Origin: Fusobacterium sp.
Lineage (GTDB): Bacteria; Fusobacteriota; Fusobacteriia; Fusobacteriales; Fusobacteriaceae
NCBI RefSeq assembly: GCF_032477075.1
Contig: NZ_JAWDXO010000009.1
Coordinates: 1 to 64,000, forward strand
Length of the DNA stretch: 64,000 nucleotides
Reading direction: 5' to 3'
Every line of letters starts with the position of its first letter. Positions within the stretch are counted from its first letter, which is position 1. The notes under the pieces are model-generated. The model was not told the origin of the DNA. It worked only from the letters and a program-made list of their open reading frames with translations, and made no database searches. The position numbers and the translations under genes are program-made. Below, one piece after another: positions 18,295-27,012 of this stretch.

Positions 18295-18510
18295 TTGTTT
18301 AAAATATAATCTTTAATATATTTATAAAAAATTTAAGTAGTAAAATATTATGATAAAATAAAGGCAATCTTTTAATAGTTAAGCAGATATAATATTATAC
18401 TAAAATACTAATTTTAAAATTAAAAATTTTTATTAATATATAAAAAAATAGGATTATCGTACTAAAAAAGAACTATTTTTAATTCAAATAAAAGAAAATA
18501 AAATTTCATG

Positions 18511-18580
18511 TTGACATTAAAATGAAAATAATGTATCATAAATAAATCTTAGAAGTCCTATATCTGATATAGGGCTTTTA
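18511..18580 (+). promoter_or_regulatory. Promoter and start-proximal hairpin before the alanine symporter
   Basis: In the 368 bases between the GGDEF gene and the symporter, TTGACA (18511-18516) and TATCAT (18534-18539) are spaced by 17. An 11-bp hairpin, AAGTCCTATAT/ATATAGGGCTT with loop CTG (18553-18577), starts about ten bases after the predicted transcription start and is followed by TTTATT. It could protect the 5' end or attenuate early. The rest of the gap is plain AT-rich sequence. Confidence 0.6.
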
Positions 18581-18620
18581 TTATAACACTATTGGAATTC
18601 TTAGGGAAAGAGGAGGAAAA

Positions 18621-19973
18621 ATGGACAGCATATTACAGATAGTGAAGAACATAAATAATGTTCTTTGGAGTTACTTATTGATTTTTTTACTGTGTGGAAC
18701 AGGAATAATGTTTACAGTGATGCTGAAGGGAGTTCAGGTCACTAGGTTTATGGATAGTGTTAGAAGGGTATTTCATAGAGGCTCAAGAAAGGGTAAGGCT
18801 GATTCTCAAGGAATGAATTCATTTCAGTCACTGGCTACTGCTGTGGCAGCACAGGTAGGAACTGGAAATCTGGCTGGGGCAGCTACTGCTATAGCAGCAG
18901 GAGGACCTGGAGCAATATTCTGGATGTGGGTTACAGCTTTTTTTGGAATGGCAACTATATTTGCTGAAGCTGTTCTTGCTCAGATATACAAAGAGGATAT
19001 AAATGGAGAGGTAAGAGGAGGACCAGCATTTTACATCAGTAAAGGATTAAAATGTAAAGGTTTAGCAGTATTCTTTTCCATTACTATAATAATCGCTCTT
19101 GGGTTTGTAGGAAATATGGTACAGGCAAATTCCATAGGAGAAGCATTTAATGAGGCATTTGGAATAAATCCTATAATAATGGGAGCTGTAACAGTTGTTA
19201 TAGCAGGACTTATATTCAAAGGGGGAGTTAAGCAAATAGCTTCTTTTACAGAAAAAGTAGTTCCTTTTATGGCTGTATTATATATAATAGGAGGACTGTA
19301 TATACTTCTTTCTAACTTGAGTGGAACTATCCACGGTATAGAAATGATATTTGTAGGAGCATTCAATCCTAGAGCTGCCACTGGAGGACTATTAGGAGTG
19401 GGGGTGAAACAGGCTGTAAGATATGGAGTTGCAAGAGGATTGTTTTCCAATGAAGCAGGAATGGGAAGTACACCTCATGCCCATGCTATAGCCAAGGTCA
19501 GGAATCCTGTAGATCAAGGTATAGTTGCAATGTTTGGAGTATTTTTTGATACATTTATAATACTTACTATAACTGCTCTTATAATATTGTCAAATGTGCC
19601 AATAGATGGAAAAATGACAGGTATATCATTGACACAGTTTGCATTTAAACAAGGAATGGGACAATTAGGAACGATATTTGTAGCTGTTGCTCTTCTTTTC
19701 TTTGCTTTTTCTACTATTATAGGCTGGTATTTCTTCGGTGAAGCAAATATCAGATATCTTTTTTCCAGTAAGAAAAGTGTGGACATATATTCATATGTGG
19801 TTTTAGTTTTCATATTTCTAGGCTGTCTTTTAAAAGTGGAACTAGTATGGGAACTTGCTGATATGTTCAACGGACTTATGGTACTGCCTAATATAATCGC
19901 ACTTATTGGATTATCTGGTGTAGTTAAAAAAGGACTGGAAGAATATAATAGAAAAGAAGGAAACTTTAAATAG
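18621..19973 (+). CDS. Sodium:alanine/glycine symporter (AGCS family)
   Basis: Multi-pass inner-membrane symporter of 450 residues, typical for AGCS. Signature stretches include FQSLATAVAAQVGTGNLAGA (about residue 70), GGPGAIFWMWVTAFFGMAT, GLFSNEAGMGSTPHAHA (about 275) and GWYFFGEANIRYLF. It imports alanine or glycine with Na+. A GGAGGAAAA site precedes the ATG. It is transcribed alone; the thiamine operon behind it has its own promoter. Confidence 0.94.
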   Translation: MDSILQIVKNINNVLWSYLLIFLLCGTGIMFTVMLKGVQVTRFMDSVRRVFHRGSRKGKADSQGMNSFQSLATAVAAQVGTGNLAGAATAIAAGGPGAIFWMWVTAFFGMATIFAEAVLAQIYKEDINGEVRGGPAFYISKGLKCKGLAVFFSITIIIALGFVGNMVQANSIGEAFNEAFGINPIIMGAVTVVIAGLIFKGGVKQIASFTEKVVPFMAVLYIIGGLYILLSNLSGTIHGIEMIFVGAFNPRAATGGLLGVGVKQAVRYGVARGLFSNEAGMGSTPHAHAIAKVRNPVDQGIVAMFGVFFDTFIILTITALIILSNVPIDGKMTGISLTQFAFKQGMGQLGTIFVAVALLFFAFSTIIGWYFFGEANIRYLFSSKKSVDIYSYVVLVFIFLGCLLKVELVWELADMFNGLMVLPNIIALIGLSGVVKKGLEEYNRKEGNFK

Positions 19974-20029
19974 AAAAGAACATTTTACTTAAAGAATTTT
20001 CAATAGTGTGTAGGAAAAAAATAAAAGAT

Positions 20030-20058
20030 TTGACAAAACTGTCTTTAGGGAATATAAT
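20030..20058 (+). promoter_or_regulatory. Consensus promoter of the thiamine operon
   Basis: TTGACA (20030-20035), exactly 17 bases, TATAAT (20053-20058). The start would lie just ahead of the TPP riboswitch. Confidence 0.8.
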
Positions 20059-20080
20059 CGTAAAAAAGAATATAATAATT

Positions 20081-20169
20081 AAACTGCTAGGGGAGCTGAA
20101 AAGCTGAGAAGGATAAAACCTGACCCTTGGAACCTGATCTGGATAGTACCAGCGGAGGGAAGCAAGTTT
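20081..20169 (+). promoter_or_regulatory. TPP riboswitch (THI element)
   Basis: The conserved core is unmistakable: GGGGAGC, CTGAGA, ACCCTTGGAACCTGATCTGG, then TAGTACCAGCGGAGGGAA. P1 can close with AAACT.GCT (20081-20088) and AGC.AGTTT (20161-20169). It is followed at 20217 by an intrinsic terminator and then thiC, so thiamine pyrophosphate binding probably causes early termination of the operon. Confidence 0.97.
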
Positions 20170-20216
20170 ATTTTTCAGCCTTATTGTAATTTATCTGGCA
20201 GAAAGAGAAAAATAAT

Positions 20217-20248
20217 TGCTCTGTACCCTTCGGTATAGGGCATTTTTT
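20217..20248 (+). terminator. Riboswitch-controlled terminator before thiC
   Basis: An 11-bp stem (20217-20227 with 20232-20242, loop CTTC) is followed by TTTTTT. It is the likely expression platform of the TPP riboswitch. Confidence 0.8.
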
Positions 20249-20294
20249 ATTTTCTGCTCTATAGCTCAGGAATAAAAATAACAGGAGGAAAAGT

Positions 20295-21572
20295 ATGTAT
20301 TCTACACAAATGGAAGCAGCAAAAAAAGGTATTTTCACAAAAGAGATGGAGATAGTAGCAAGAGATGAAAATCTGACAAAAGAGGAACTTATGGAGAAGA
20401 TGGCTCAAGGTAGAGTTGTAATACCAGCCAATATTAACCATAAAAATCTTTATCCAAGAGCAGTAGGAGAAGGAATAAAAACTAAAGTTAATGTAAATCT
20501 TGGAGTATCAGAAGACTGCTGTGATTATTGCGGAGAAATGGTAAAGGTACAGAAAGCTATTGAATATGGTGCTGATGCAATAATGGACTTAAGTACTTTT
20601 GGAGATACTAAAAAATTCAGAAGAGAGCTTGTAGATAAATCATCAGTTATGCTTGGAACAGTTCCAATGTATGATGCAGTTGCAAAATTAGGAAAAAATA
20701 TAAAGGATATGTCTATTGAAGAATTATTTAGAGTGGTAGAAGAACATTGTGAAGATGGAATAGATTTTCTTACTATTCATGCTGGATTAAACAGAACCTG
20801 TGTAGATAGATTAAAAAATAATAAAAGATTGACTAAAATTGTAAGCAGGGGAGGTTCTATACTTTTTCAATGGATGATGCTGAATGATAAAGAAAATCCT
20901 TTCTTTGAGCATTATGACAGACTTCTTGATATCTGCAGAAAATATGATGTTACACTTAGTCTGGGAGATGGACTCAGACCTGGAAGTATTCATGATTCCA
21001 CAGATGCACCTCAGATACAGGAATTGCTTATACTTGGGGAACTTACAAAAAGAGCTTGGGCAAAAGATGTGCAGGTAATGATAGAAGGACCAGGGCATGT
21101 ACCTATGCACGAGATAGTAACAAATATGCAGATTGAGAAAAAGCTATGCCACAATGCACCTTTTTATGTATTAGGACCTTTAGTTACAGATATTGCTCCT
21201 GGATATGATCATATTACAGCTGCCATTGGTGGAGCTATTGCAGCATCTTCAGGAGCAGACTTTCTTTGTTATGTAACACCAGCAGAACATTTAAGACTGC
21301 CTACTCTTGAAGATATGAAAGAGGGAATAATGGCATCAAGAATTGCAGGTCATGCTGCCGATATAGCAAAAGGATTAAAAGGTGCTATTGAATGGGATCA
21401 TAGAATGAGTAAATTCAGAGGAGAACTTAACTGGAAAGGAATGTTCAGCGAGTGTATAGACCCTGAAAAAGCAGAAGCATACAGAGCATCCTCTGCTCCA
21501 ATAGAAGAAGAGGTATGCACTATGTGTGGAGATTTATGTCCAATGAAAAGATGTAATGAGATTCTGGATTAG
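20295..21572 (+). CDS. thiC: Phosphomethylpyrimidine synthase ThiC
   Basis: Radical SAM enzyme converting aminoimidazole ribotide to HMP-phosphate, the pyrimidine moiety of thiamine. 425 residues, the shorter clostridial-type form without the proteobacterial N-terminal extension. Conserved stretches include NINHKNLYPRAVGEG, DLSTFGDTKKFRRELV, FLTIHAGLNR, LGDGLRPGSIHDSTDAPQ and IEGPGHVPMHEI. The C-terminal iron-sulfur ligands read CTMCGDLC, a slightly compressed form of the usual Cx2Cx4C. A strong AGGAGG site precedes the ATG. First gene of the riboswitch-controlled operon. Confidence 0.98.
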   Translation: MYSTQMEAAKKGIFTKEMEIVARDENLTKEELMEKMAQGRVVIPANINHKNLYPRAVGEGIKTKVNVNLGVSEDCCDYCGEMVKVQKAIEYGADAIMDLSTFGDTKKFRRELVDKSSVMLGTVPMYDAVAKLGKNIKDMSIEELFRVVEEHCEDGIDFLTIHAGLNRTCVDRLKNNKRLTKIVSRGGSILFQWMMLNDKENPFFEHYDRLLDICRKYDVTLSLGDGLRPGSIHDSTDAPQIQELLILGELTKRAWAKDVQVMIEGPGHVPMHEIVTNMQIEKKLCHNAPFYVLGPLVTDIAPGYDHITAAIGGAIAASSGADFLCYVTPAEHLRLPTLEDMKEGIMASRIAGHAADIAKGLKGAIEWDHRMSKFRGELNWKGMFSECIDPEKAEAYRASSAPIEEEVCTMCGDLCPMKRCNEILD

Positions 21573-21589
21573 GAATAGAAAGGAAGAAT

Positions 21590-21802
21590 ATGGATATAAT
21601 TTTAAATGGAAAAAGTTATTCAATAGAAAAAAACTTTACAGTTCAGAAACTTCTTAAAAAGCTAGAGGAAGAATGGTCAATAGAGCTCAGTGGAGCAGTT
21701 GTTCTTGTAAATGATGAAATAGTGAAAAAAGATAGATGGGAAGAAAGTGAGATATTTGAAAATGCAGAAATAGAAGTACTTTCTTTTGTATCTGGAGGGT
21801 AA
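21590..21802 (+). CDS. thiS: Sulfur carrier protein ThiS
   Basis: Ubiquitin-like carrier of 70 residues ending in the required Gly-Gly (SFVSGG). Its C-terminal glycine is adenylated by ThiF and converted to the thiocarboxylate that ThiG uses for thiazole formation. It follows thiC by 17 bases with an AGGAAG site. It is separated from thiG by 340 bases of repeat-like sequence, unlike the tight packing of the rest of the operon. Confidence 0.95.
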   Translation: MDIILNGKSYSIEKNFTVQKLLKKLEEEWSIELSGAVVLVNDEIVKKDRWEESEIFENAEIEVLSFVSGG

Positions 21803-21904
21803 TTATTAAAATAGCTGCAATAATATTTTTAGAGAATTTTAATATTGAATATGAATAAGAGATTTATATTTTAAAAAACTTGTGTGAATTATAATCAGAA
21901 GTAT

Positions 21905-22085
21905 AATTTTAGAACTTTTTAATAGAAAGATTTGTTTTAATTTTATTTATAAAAGATAAAAGAATAAATGACTAGATTGTAATATAGTAGTTCTGTTAAT
22001 CAGAGATATCTTATTATTAATTTGTAGAAAGATGTTATAAATCAATTTTATGTTTTGTTTAATTAATTATATAAATCTTTCTGAA
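21905..22085 (-). repeat. MITE-like palindromic repeat, copy 2, between thiS and thiG
   Basis: The 340-base gap 21803-22142 has no convincing gene. Its reverse strand shares a segment (21923-21965) with 58426-58469 at about 38 of 44 positions. It also shares AGAA.GATTTATATAATTA (forward 22065-22082 region) with 58369-58387. The two segments are inverted relative to each other, as in copy 1. The clean terminal repeats of copy 1 are not obvious here, so this copy looks older. Exact ends are uncertain. Confidence 0.5.
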
Positions 22086-22142
22086 GTTTTAAAATTTAAT
22101 CTTATTTTTATTTACATATATTGAATAGAAAAGGAAGGTAAA

Positions 22143-22919
22143 ATGGATAAATTTATATTAAAAGGACATGAATTTAGAAGCAGACTTCTTACAGGAACAG
22201 GAAAATTTTCTGATAAAAATTTAGTAGCTCCTATGATGGAAGCCAGTGGATCACAAATAATAACAATGGCATTGAGAAGAATAAATTTTCAAAATCCTAA
22301 AGAAAATATTTTAAATTATATACCTAAACACATAACACTGTTGCCTAATACATCAGGAGCAAGGACAGCAGAAGAAGCAGTAAAAATAGCGAGAATTGCA
22401 AGAGAAGCTGGATGTGGAGATTTTATTAAGATAGAAATAATTAATGATTCACAATATCTTATGCCAGATAATTCAGAAACAATAAAGGCTACAAAAATAT
22501 TAGCTGATGAAGGATTTACTGTACTTCCATATATGATGCCTGACCTCATAGCTGCTAAAAGAATGGAAGATGCAGGAGCAGCAGCAGTTATGCCTCTAGG
22601 TTCTCCCATTGGTTCAAATAGAGGAATAGTTACTAAGCCTCTTATTGAAATGATGCTGGAGACTAACAGAGTTCCTATTATAGTAGACGCTGGAATAGGA
22701 AGACCATCTGATGCTGCAATAGCTATGGAAATGGGATGTGATGCTGTTCTTGTAAATACAGCAATAGCTACAGCTCAGGATCCAGTGAAAATGGGAAGAG
22801 CTTTTTCATTAGCAGTAGAAGCTGGAAGAGAAGCTTTTCTTGCAAAAATTGCTGAAGAAAAGAAATATGCCAGTGCTTCATCACCTTTGACTGGATTTCT
22901 TTTCAGAGGTGACAAATAA
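22143..22919 (+). CDS. thiG: Thiazole synthase ThiG
   Basis: TIM-barrel enzyme assembling the thiazole phosphate from deoxyxylulose phosphate, the ThiS thiocarboxylate and dehydroglycine. 258 residues, full length. Family motifs: SRLLTGTGKF at the start, LLPNTSGARTAEEAV, the Schiff-base lysine in DFIKIEII (about residue 97), AAVMPLGSPIGSNRG (about 148-162) and PIIVDAGIGRPSDAA. thiH begins with GTG immediately after its stop codon, so the two are translationally coupled, matching the known ThiG-ThiH complex. Confidence 0.97.
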   Translation: MDKFILKGHEFRSRLLTGTGKFSDKNLVAPMMEASGSQIITMALRRINFQNPKENILNYIPKHITLLPNTSGARTAEEAVKIARIAREAGCGDFIKIEIINDSQYLMPDNSETIKATKILADEGFTVLPYMMPDLIAAKRMEDAGAAAVMPLGSPIGSNRGIVTKPLIEMMLETNRVPIIVDAGIGRPSDAAIAMEMGCDAVLVNTAIATAQDPVKMGRAFSLAVEAGREAFLAKIAEEKKYASASSPLTGFLFRGDK

Positions 22920-24026
22920 GTGAGCTATTATGATGAACTTGTAAAATGGAAAGATTTTGATTTTGAAAATTATTTTTCTAGTGTTACAGATGAAGATATA
23001 AGGGAAAGTATAGGAAAAGATAAACTGGGAGTATATGATTATTTAAACCTTCTTTCCCCTAAAGCACAAAACCATCTGGAAGAAATGGCAGTAAAAGCTG
23101 CAAAACTTACAAGGCAGCATTTTGGAAATGTAATAGGGCTGTATCTTCCTATATATGTTTCTAATTACTGTACAAGTAACTGTATTTACTGTGGGTTTTC
23201 AAAAAAAAACCTTATAAAAAGAAGACATATGAAATTTGAAGAAATAGAACATGAAGCACAGGAAATAGCTAAAACAGGAATAGGAAATATACTTCTTCTT
23301 ACAGGAGAGGCAAAGGGGTTAGTAGATAAAGAATATCTTAAAGGTGGAATAGATATATTAAAAAAATATTTTTCCTCTGTTTCGATAGAAGTGATGCCTC
23401 TAGATGAAGAGGACTATAAATATTTAGCAGAAGATGGATTAGATGGACTTACAGTATATCAGGAGACATATGATGAAGTAAGATATGAACAGGTACATCT
23501 TTCTGGGGAAAAGAGAAATTTTAAATATCGTTTAGATACACCTGAGAGAGGAGCAAAGGCAGGAATCAGAACTATTGGAATAGGGGCTCTTCTTGGACTG
23601 GGAGGAATCAGGAGTGATGCTTTTAAGACAGGACTTCATCTGAAATATCTTATGGAAAATTATCCCAACAGTGAATTCAGTATATCTTTTCCAAGAGTAA
23701 ATGAAGCAGAGGGAAATCTGAAAGACAGCTATGCTGTAGATGATTTGACTTTTGTACAGATACTCCTTGCTAACAGAATATTTCAGCCAAAAGCTGGGAT
23801 AACTCTTTCAACTAGAGAAAGTGTTGTAATGAGAGATAATATTGTAGCTCTGGGAGTAACAAAATTTTCAGCTGGCTCAAAAACAGAAGTGGGAGGTTAT
23901 TCTCATGAAAATGAGTCTACTGCCCAATTTGATATAAGTGATAATAGAAATGTCGAGGAAATAGTAAAGGCTATAAGAGGAAGAGGGCTGGAAGTAGTAT
24001 ATAAAGACTGGGAGACATTAGTATGA
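22920..24026 (+). CDS. thiH: 2-iminoacetate synthase ThiH
   Basis: Radical SAM enzyme that cleaves tyrosine to dehydroglycine for anaerobic thiazole synthesis. The cluster motif is CTSNCIYCGF (Cx3Cx2C, about residues 83-92). Family stretches include GEAKGLVDKEYL, VYQETYDEVRYE and GIRTIGIGALLGLGG. It starts at GTG 22920 directly after the thiG TAA, and its end overlaps thiF by 4 bases. 368 residues is normal. The choice of ThiH over the oxygen-dependent ThiO fits a strict anaerobe. Confidence 0.96.
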   Translation: MSYYDELVKWKDFDFENYFSSVTDEDIRESIGKDKLGVYDYLNLLSPKAQNHLEEMAVKAAKLTRQHFGNVIGLYLPIYVSNYCTSNCIYCGFSKKNLIKRRHMKFEEIEHEAQEIAKTGIGNILLLTGEAKGLVDKEYLKGGIDILKKYFSSVSIEVMPLDEEDYKYLAEDGLDGLTVYQETYDEVRYEQVHLSGEKRNFKYRLDTPERGAKAGIRTIGIGALLGLGGIRSDAFKTGLHLKYLMENYPNSEFSISFPRVNEAEGNLKDSYAVDDLTFVQILLANRIFQPKAGITLSTRESVVMRDNIVALGVTKFSAGSKTEVGGYSHENESTAQFDISDNRNVEEIVKAIRGRGLEVVYKDWETLV

Positions 24027-24565
24027 AGATAGGAATAGCTGGAAGTGGCGGAATAGGCTCTAATGTAGCTGTACATCTTGTGAGATTAGGAGTAAAAGAA
24101 CTAAAATTTGGCGACTTTGATGTTATTGAAGAATCTAATCTCAACAGACAGTTTTATTTTAAAGATCAGATAGGAAAATATAAAGCAGAGATGTTATATG
24201 AAAATCTGAAAAGGATAAATCCTGATGGAGATTTTCAATATGATATTATTAAATTTGAAAGGGAGAATATAAAAGAATTTTTTCAAGACTGTGATATAAT
24301 AATAGAAGGTTTTGATAAAAAAGAGTATAAAAGTATGCTTGTAGAGGAATTATACCCAATGGGAAAAATTATAATATCTGCTTCAGGAATAGCCAGTCAT
24401 GACTGTAGGGAAATTCAAATTAAAGAGGCAGGAAAAAATTTATATGTAGTAGGAGATTTTCAAAAAGATATTTCCAATTATAAAACATATTCTCATAAGG
24501 TATCCGTAGTGTCTGCCATCATGGCAGAAATAGCATTAAAAAGAGGTGGATATATTGAGGAATAG
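24023..24565 (+). CDS. thiF: ThiF-type adenylyltransferase for ThiS
   Basis: E1-like enzyme that adenylates the ThiS C-terminus. Rossmann ATP site GIAGSGGIGSNVAVHL (residues 3-18) and DFDVIEESNLNRQF (about 31-44), the family arginine and aspartate region. At 180 residues it is the short form lacking the zinc-binding C-terminal part found in E. coli ThiF. It overlaps thiH by 4 bases and thiE at its end, so the downstream operon is tightly coupled. Confidence 0.9.
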   Translation: MKIGIAGSGGIGSNVAVHLVRLGVKELKFGDFDVIEESNLNRQFYFKDQIGKYKAEMLYENLKRINPDGDFQYDIIKFERENIKEFFQDCDIIIEGFDKKEYKSMLVEELYPMGKIIISASGIASHDCREIQIKEAGKNLYVVGDFQKDISNYKTYSHKVSVVSAIMAEIALKRGGYIEE

Positions 24566-25190
24566 AATAGATATACCAAAAGGGCTCTACGGAATAACAG
24601 GAGATAATTTTGCCAATGGAAAGAGTAATTATCAATGTGTAGAGGAAATGATAAAAGGCGGAATCAAAATAATTCAATATAGAGATAAGAAAAAAAGCTC
24701 TAAAGAAAAGGTTGAAGAAGTAAAAGCAATAAGAGAACTTTGCAGAAAAAATAATGTATTTTTTATAGTAAATGATGATGTAGCTATTGCTATGCTTGTA
24801 GATGCTGACGGGGTGCATGTAGGACAGGATGATATGAAACCAGATGATGTAAGAAAACTTATAGGTGTGGATAAAATAATAGGTTTATCTACTCATTCAG
24901 AGGAACAGGGAATAGCAGCATATAATAATGAAAATGTAGATTATATTGGGGTAGGACCCATATTTCCTACTACTACAAAAGATACAGCTCCAGTGGGATT
25001 GGAATATTTAGAATTTGCTGTAAGGAATCTTCATCTGCCTTTTATAGCCATAGGCGGAATAAAAGATTATAATATAGATGAAATAATAAATAGAGGAGCT
25101 CAAAGAATATGTCTTGTGAGTGATATTCTTGGTGCAGAGAATATATGTAAAAAAATTATAAGCCTAAATAATAAAATTTTGAAAAAGTAA
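24555..25190 (+). CDS. thiE: Thiamine phosphate synthase ThiE
   Basis: Joins HMP-pyrophosphate and thiazole phosphate to thiamine phosphate. TIM barrel of about 211 residues with IQYRDKKKSSKEK, FIVNDDVAIAMLVDADGVHVGQDD, GLSTHSEEQGIAA, VGPIFPTTTKDTAP and FIAIGGI. I prefer TTG 24555 as start: AGAGG at 24542-24546 is correctly spaced from it, whereas the upstream in-frame GTG at 24546 overlaps that site. The gene starts inside thiF. thiD and thiM are not in the window. No clear terminator follows. Confidence 0.93.
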   Translation: MRNRIDIPKGLYGITGDNFANGKSNYQCVEEMIKGGIKIIQYRDKKKSSKEKVEEVKAIRELCRKNNVFFIVNDDVAIAMLVDADGVHVGQDDMKPDDVRKLIGVDKIIGLSTHSEEQGIAAYNNENVDYIGVGPIFPTTTKDTAPVGLEYLEFAVRNLHLPFIAIGGIKDYNIDEIINRGAQRICLVSDILGAENICKKIISLNNKILKK

Positions 25191-25269
25191 TTATCATTTA
25201 ATTTGATTTTGAGGACATATTTTTCTCTTTATTATAAGTTTGATATATTATTTCAATAGGTCAAGCCTC

Positions 25270-25298
25270 TTGACAATTACTTAATTAAGTATTAGAGT
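25270..25298 (+). promoter_or_regulatory. Promoter with 14-bp palindrome in the spacer
   Basis: TTGACA (25270-25275), 17 bases, TAGAGT (25293-25298). The spacer is almost filled by the perfect palindrome TACTTAATTAAGTA (25278-25291), well placed as an autoregulatory operator for the GntR protein just downstream. Confidence 0.55.
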
Positions 25299-25341
25299 AT
25301 AGTAAGAAATAATAAATTAACTTTAAGAAGAGAGGGATTTT

Positions 25342-26025
25342 GTGCTGAAGATATATGACGATATAATGGGCAAAACAAATTCTAGTTTTGCATATAAAAT
25401 ATTGAAAGAGAATATACTTAGACTTGATTTAAAGCCAGGAGCGGAGCTTCGTGAAATTGATTTATTTCATTCTCTTAATATGAGCCGTACACCTATCAGG
25501 GAAGCACTTATTCTTTTAAAACATGATGGACTAATAGAAACCCTTCCTCAAAGTGGAACTTTTGTTACTAAAATAGATAAAGAAAAATTTGAAGATGGAA
25601 GAATGTTAAGAATTTGTGTAGAAGAGAAAATGATACAATTAGCTTGTGATAATTTTTCACAAGATTATCTAAGAAGATTAGAAGATAATCTTGCAAAGCA
25701 GAAATTTATTCTTGATACAACTAGAGATTATGTAGAATTTCATAAATTAGATGTGGAGTTTCATCAAGTAATATTTGAAGGAGTTGGATATAGAGATTTA
25801 TTTAAAGTAACTACAGATAATTTTTTTGATTATCAGAGAGTCAGAGTTTTAAATTCATCAAATAAGATAAAGGATAATTTTATTCAGGAAAGTCATTTAA
25901 AAATATTAGACATTATTAAAAATAAGAAGAAAGATAAAGTTCATGAATTGCTTAATGAACATTTTTCAAGATTGCCAGCAAAACTTGAACATTTCATTGA
26001 AGAATATCCATTTTATTTTAAATAA
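25342..26025 (+). CDS. GntR-family regulator, FCD subfamily
   Basis: Winged-helix N-terminus (about residues 14-78): LKENILRLDLKPGAELREID, MSRTPIREALILLKHDGLIE and LPQSGTFVTKI are diagnostic for GntR. The all-helical FCD effector domain (about 88-215) retains metal-type residues in DVEFHQVIFE and ESHLKILDII. FCD members usually respond to organic acids. It starts at GTG. The terminator after it isolates it. Candidate targets are itself and perhaps the Hdr-Flx-fumarate operon 1.9 kb downstream, which carries a TACTTAA half-site; that link is speculative. Confidence 0.88.
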   Translation: MLKIYDDIMGKTNSSFAYKILKENILRLDLKPGAELREIDLFHSLNMSRTPIREALILLKHDGLIETLPQSGTFVTKIDKEKFEDGRMLRICVEEKMIQLACDNFSQDYLRRLEDNLAKQKFILDTTRDYVEFHKLDVEFHQVIFEGVGYRDLFKVTTDNFFDYQRVRVLNSSNKIKDNFIQESHLKILDIIKNKKKDKVHELLNEHFSRLPAKLEHFIEEYPFYFK

Positions 26026-26058
26026 AAGAAACTGGAACATATTAGTTCCAGTTTCTTT
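26025..26058 (+). terminator. Rho-independent terminator after the GntR gene
   Basis: A perfect 14-bp stem AAAGAAACTGGAAC/GTTCCAGTTTCTTT (26025-26038 and 26045-26058) with a six-base loop. Confidence 0.85.
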
Positions 26059-26215
26059 GCTTACAACAACAAATTATAGGGTAGTTATGGATTACAACCT
26101 TAAAAGTTAAAAAAACTTGTCATAATTAATGAAGTAAATAAAACATAAAAGAGTATTTTAAATAAAGAAAATTCACTAGTCAATCAATTAAGAAATTTTA
26201 ATTGTAATATTACCT

Positions 26216-26275
26216 ATATTTATTATATTTTATAGATAAAATTAATAGTAAGCTATTTTATTAAAAAATTCTAAT
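26216..26275 (+). repeat. Possible decayed copy 3 of the palindromic repeat
   Basis: TTATATTTTATAGATAAAAT and the following AATAGTAA...AAAATTCTAA resemble positions 58430-58485 of copy 1, but with more differences. The AT-richness makes chance similarity a real possibility. No gene is seen in 26059-26307. Confidence 0.25.
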
Positions 26276-26307
26276 TTTGTTTATTAAGCATTCATTTTTT
26301 ATTTATT

Positions 26308-26721
26308 TTAATTATAAAATATATTAAAAATGGCAACTTGAAGAAGTATTACAATGATAATACCTATTGCTCCACCACTTGCTCTTCTTCCTTTTTTTAT
26401 ATTATTCTTCACTTTTTCAAAATATAATATATTTCCTTTAAAACCTATATATATAGGAAAAAGAAAAAGAAATGCCAGGAATATTGAATGCAGATGATCT
26501 GAAGTAATATTAATAAGAATTATATATAGAATGGCATATTCATAAAGACCTCTATATCCTAACCAGAAAGGTGCCAGAAAAAATGCCCAGAAATTAAACT
26601 TTGTATCATCAGAAAGCCATTCATTCATATAGTGATTGAAATCATTCCCAATATGTTCTTGAAAACATTCAATATTATTTTCAATAAATTCAACATCTTC
26701 TACTAATAATGGATTTTTCAT
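26308..26721 (-). CDS. Small membrane protein, DUF2628-like
   Basis: A 137-residue protein. I start it at the ATG at 26721, preceded by AAAGGAGGTATACT. The frame is open 19 codons further upstream, but that stretch has no ribosome-binding site and overlaps the promoter. The segment FNFWAFFLAPFWLGYRGLYEYA is typical of DUF2628 proteins. Three hydrophobic segments follow (about residues 55-75, 80-105 and 118-135), with a glycine-rich AxGGAIGIIIVILLQ at the end. Function unknown. It is the only plus/minus switch between 1 and 58 kb. Confidence 0.7.
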   Translation of the reverse strand: MKNPLLVEDVEFIENNIECFQEHIGNDFNHYMNEWLSDDTKFNFWAFFLAPFWLGYRGLYEYAILYIILINITSDHLHSIFLAFLFLFPIYIGFKGNILYFEKVKNNIKKGRRASGGAIGIIIVILLQVAIFNIFYN

Positions 26722-26754
26722 AGTATACCTCCTTTGAGTAGTTTTATATAATGG

Positions 26755-26783
26755 ATTATAACAAAAATAGAAAAACAAGTCAA
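26755..26783 (-). promoter_or_regulatory. Promoter of the DUF2628-like gene
   Basis: On the minus strand TTGACT (26783-26778), 17 bases, TATAAT (26760-26755), a near-consensus promoter 34 bases ahead of the chosen start codon. Confidence 0.75.
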
Positions 26784-27012
26784 ATTTTCAACTTAAAAAA
26801 TATACAAAAAATAGTTTTATAGAAGATACAGATATAATAAAAAGGAAATTAAAATTTAAATAGAACTTTAAAGTTATTTTTATTTTTTAAGAACATGAGA
26901 TATTTTTAGAAATAAAGATTTAAATTCAATGTGTGGTGTTCTAATTTTTCCTGTTCAATTAAAGAAATAATTGTTAATTGATAAAAGATTAATTAAAAAA
27001 TAAAATTTTATT

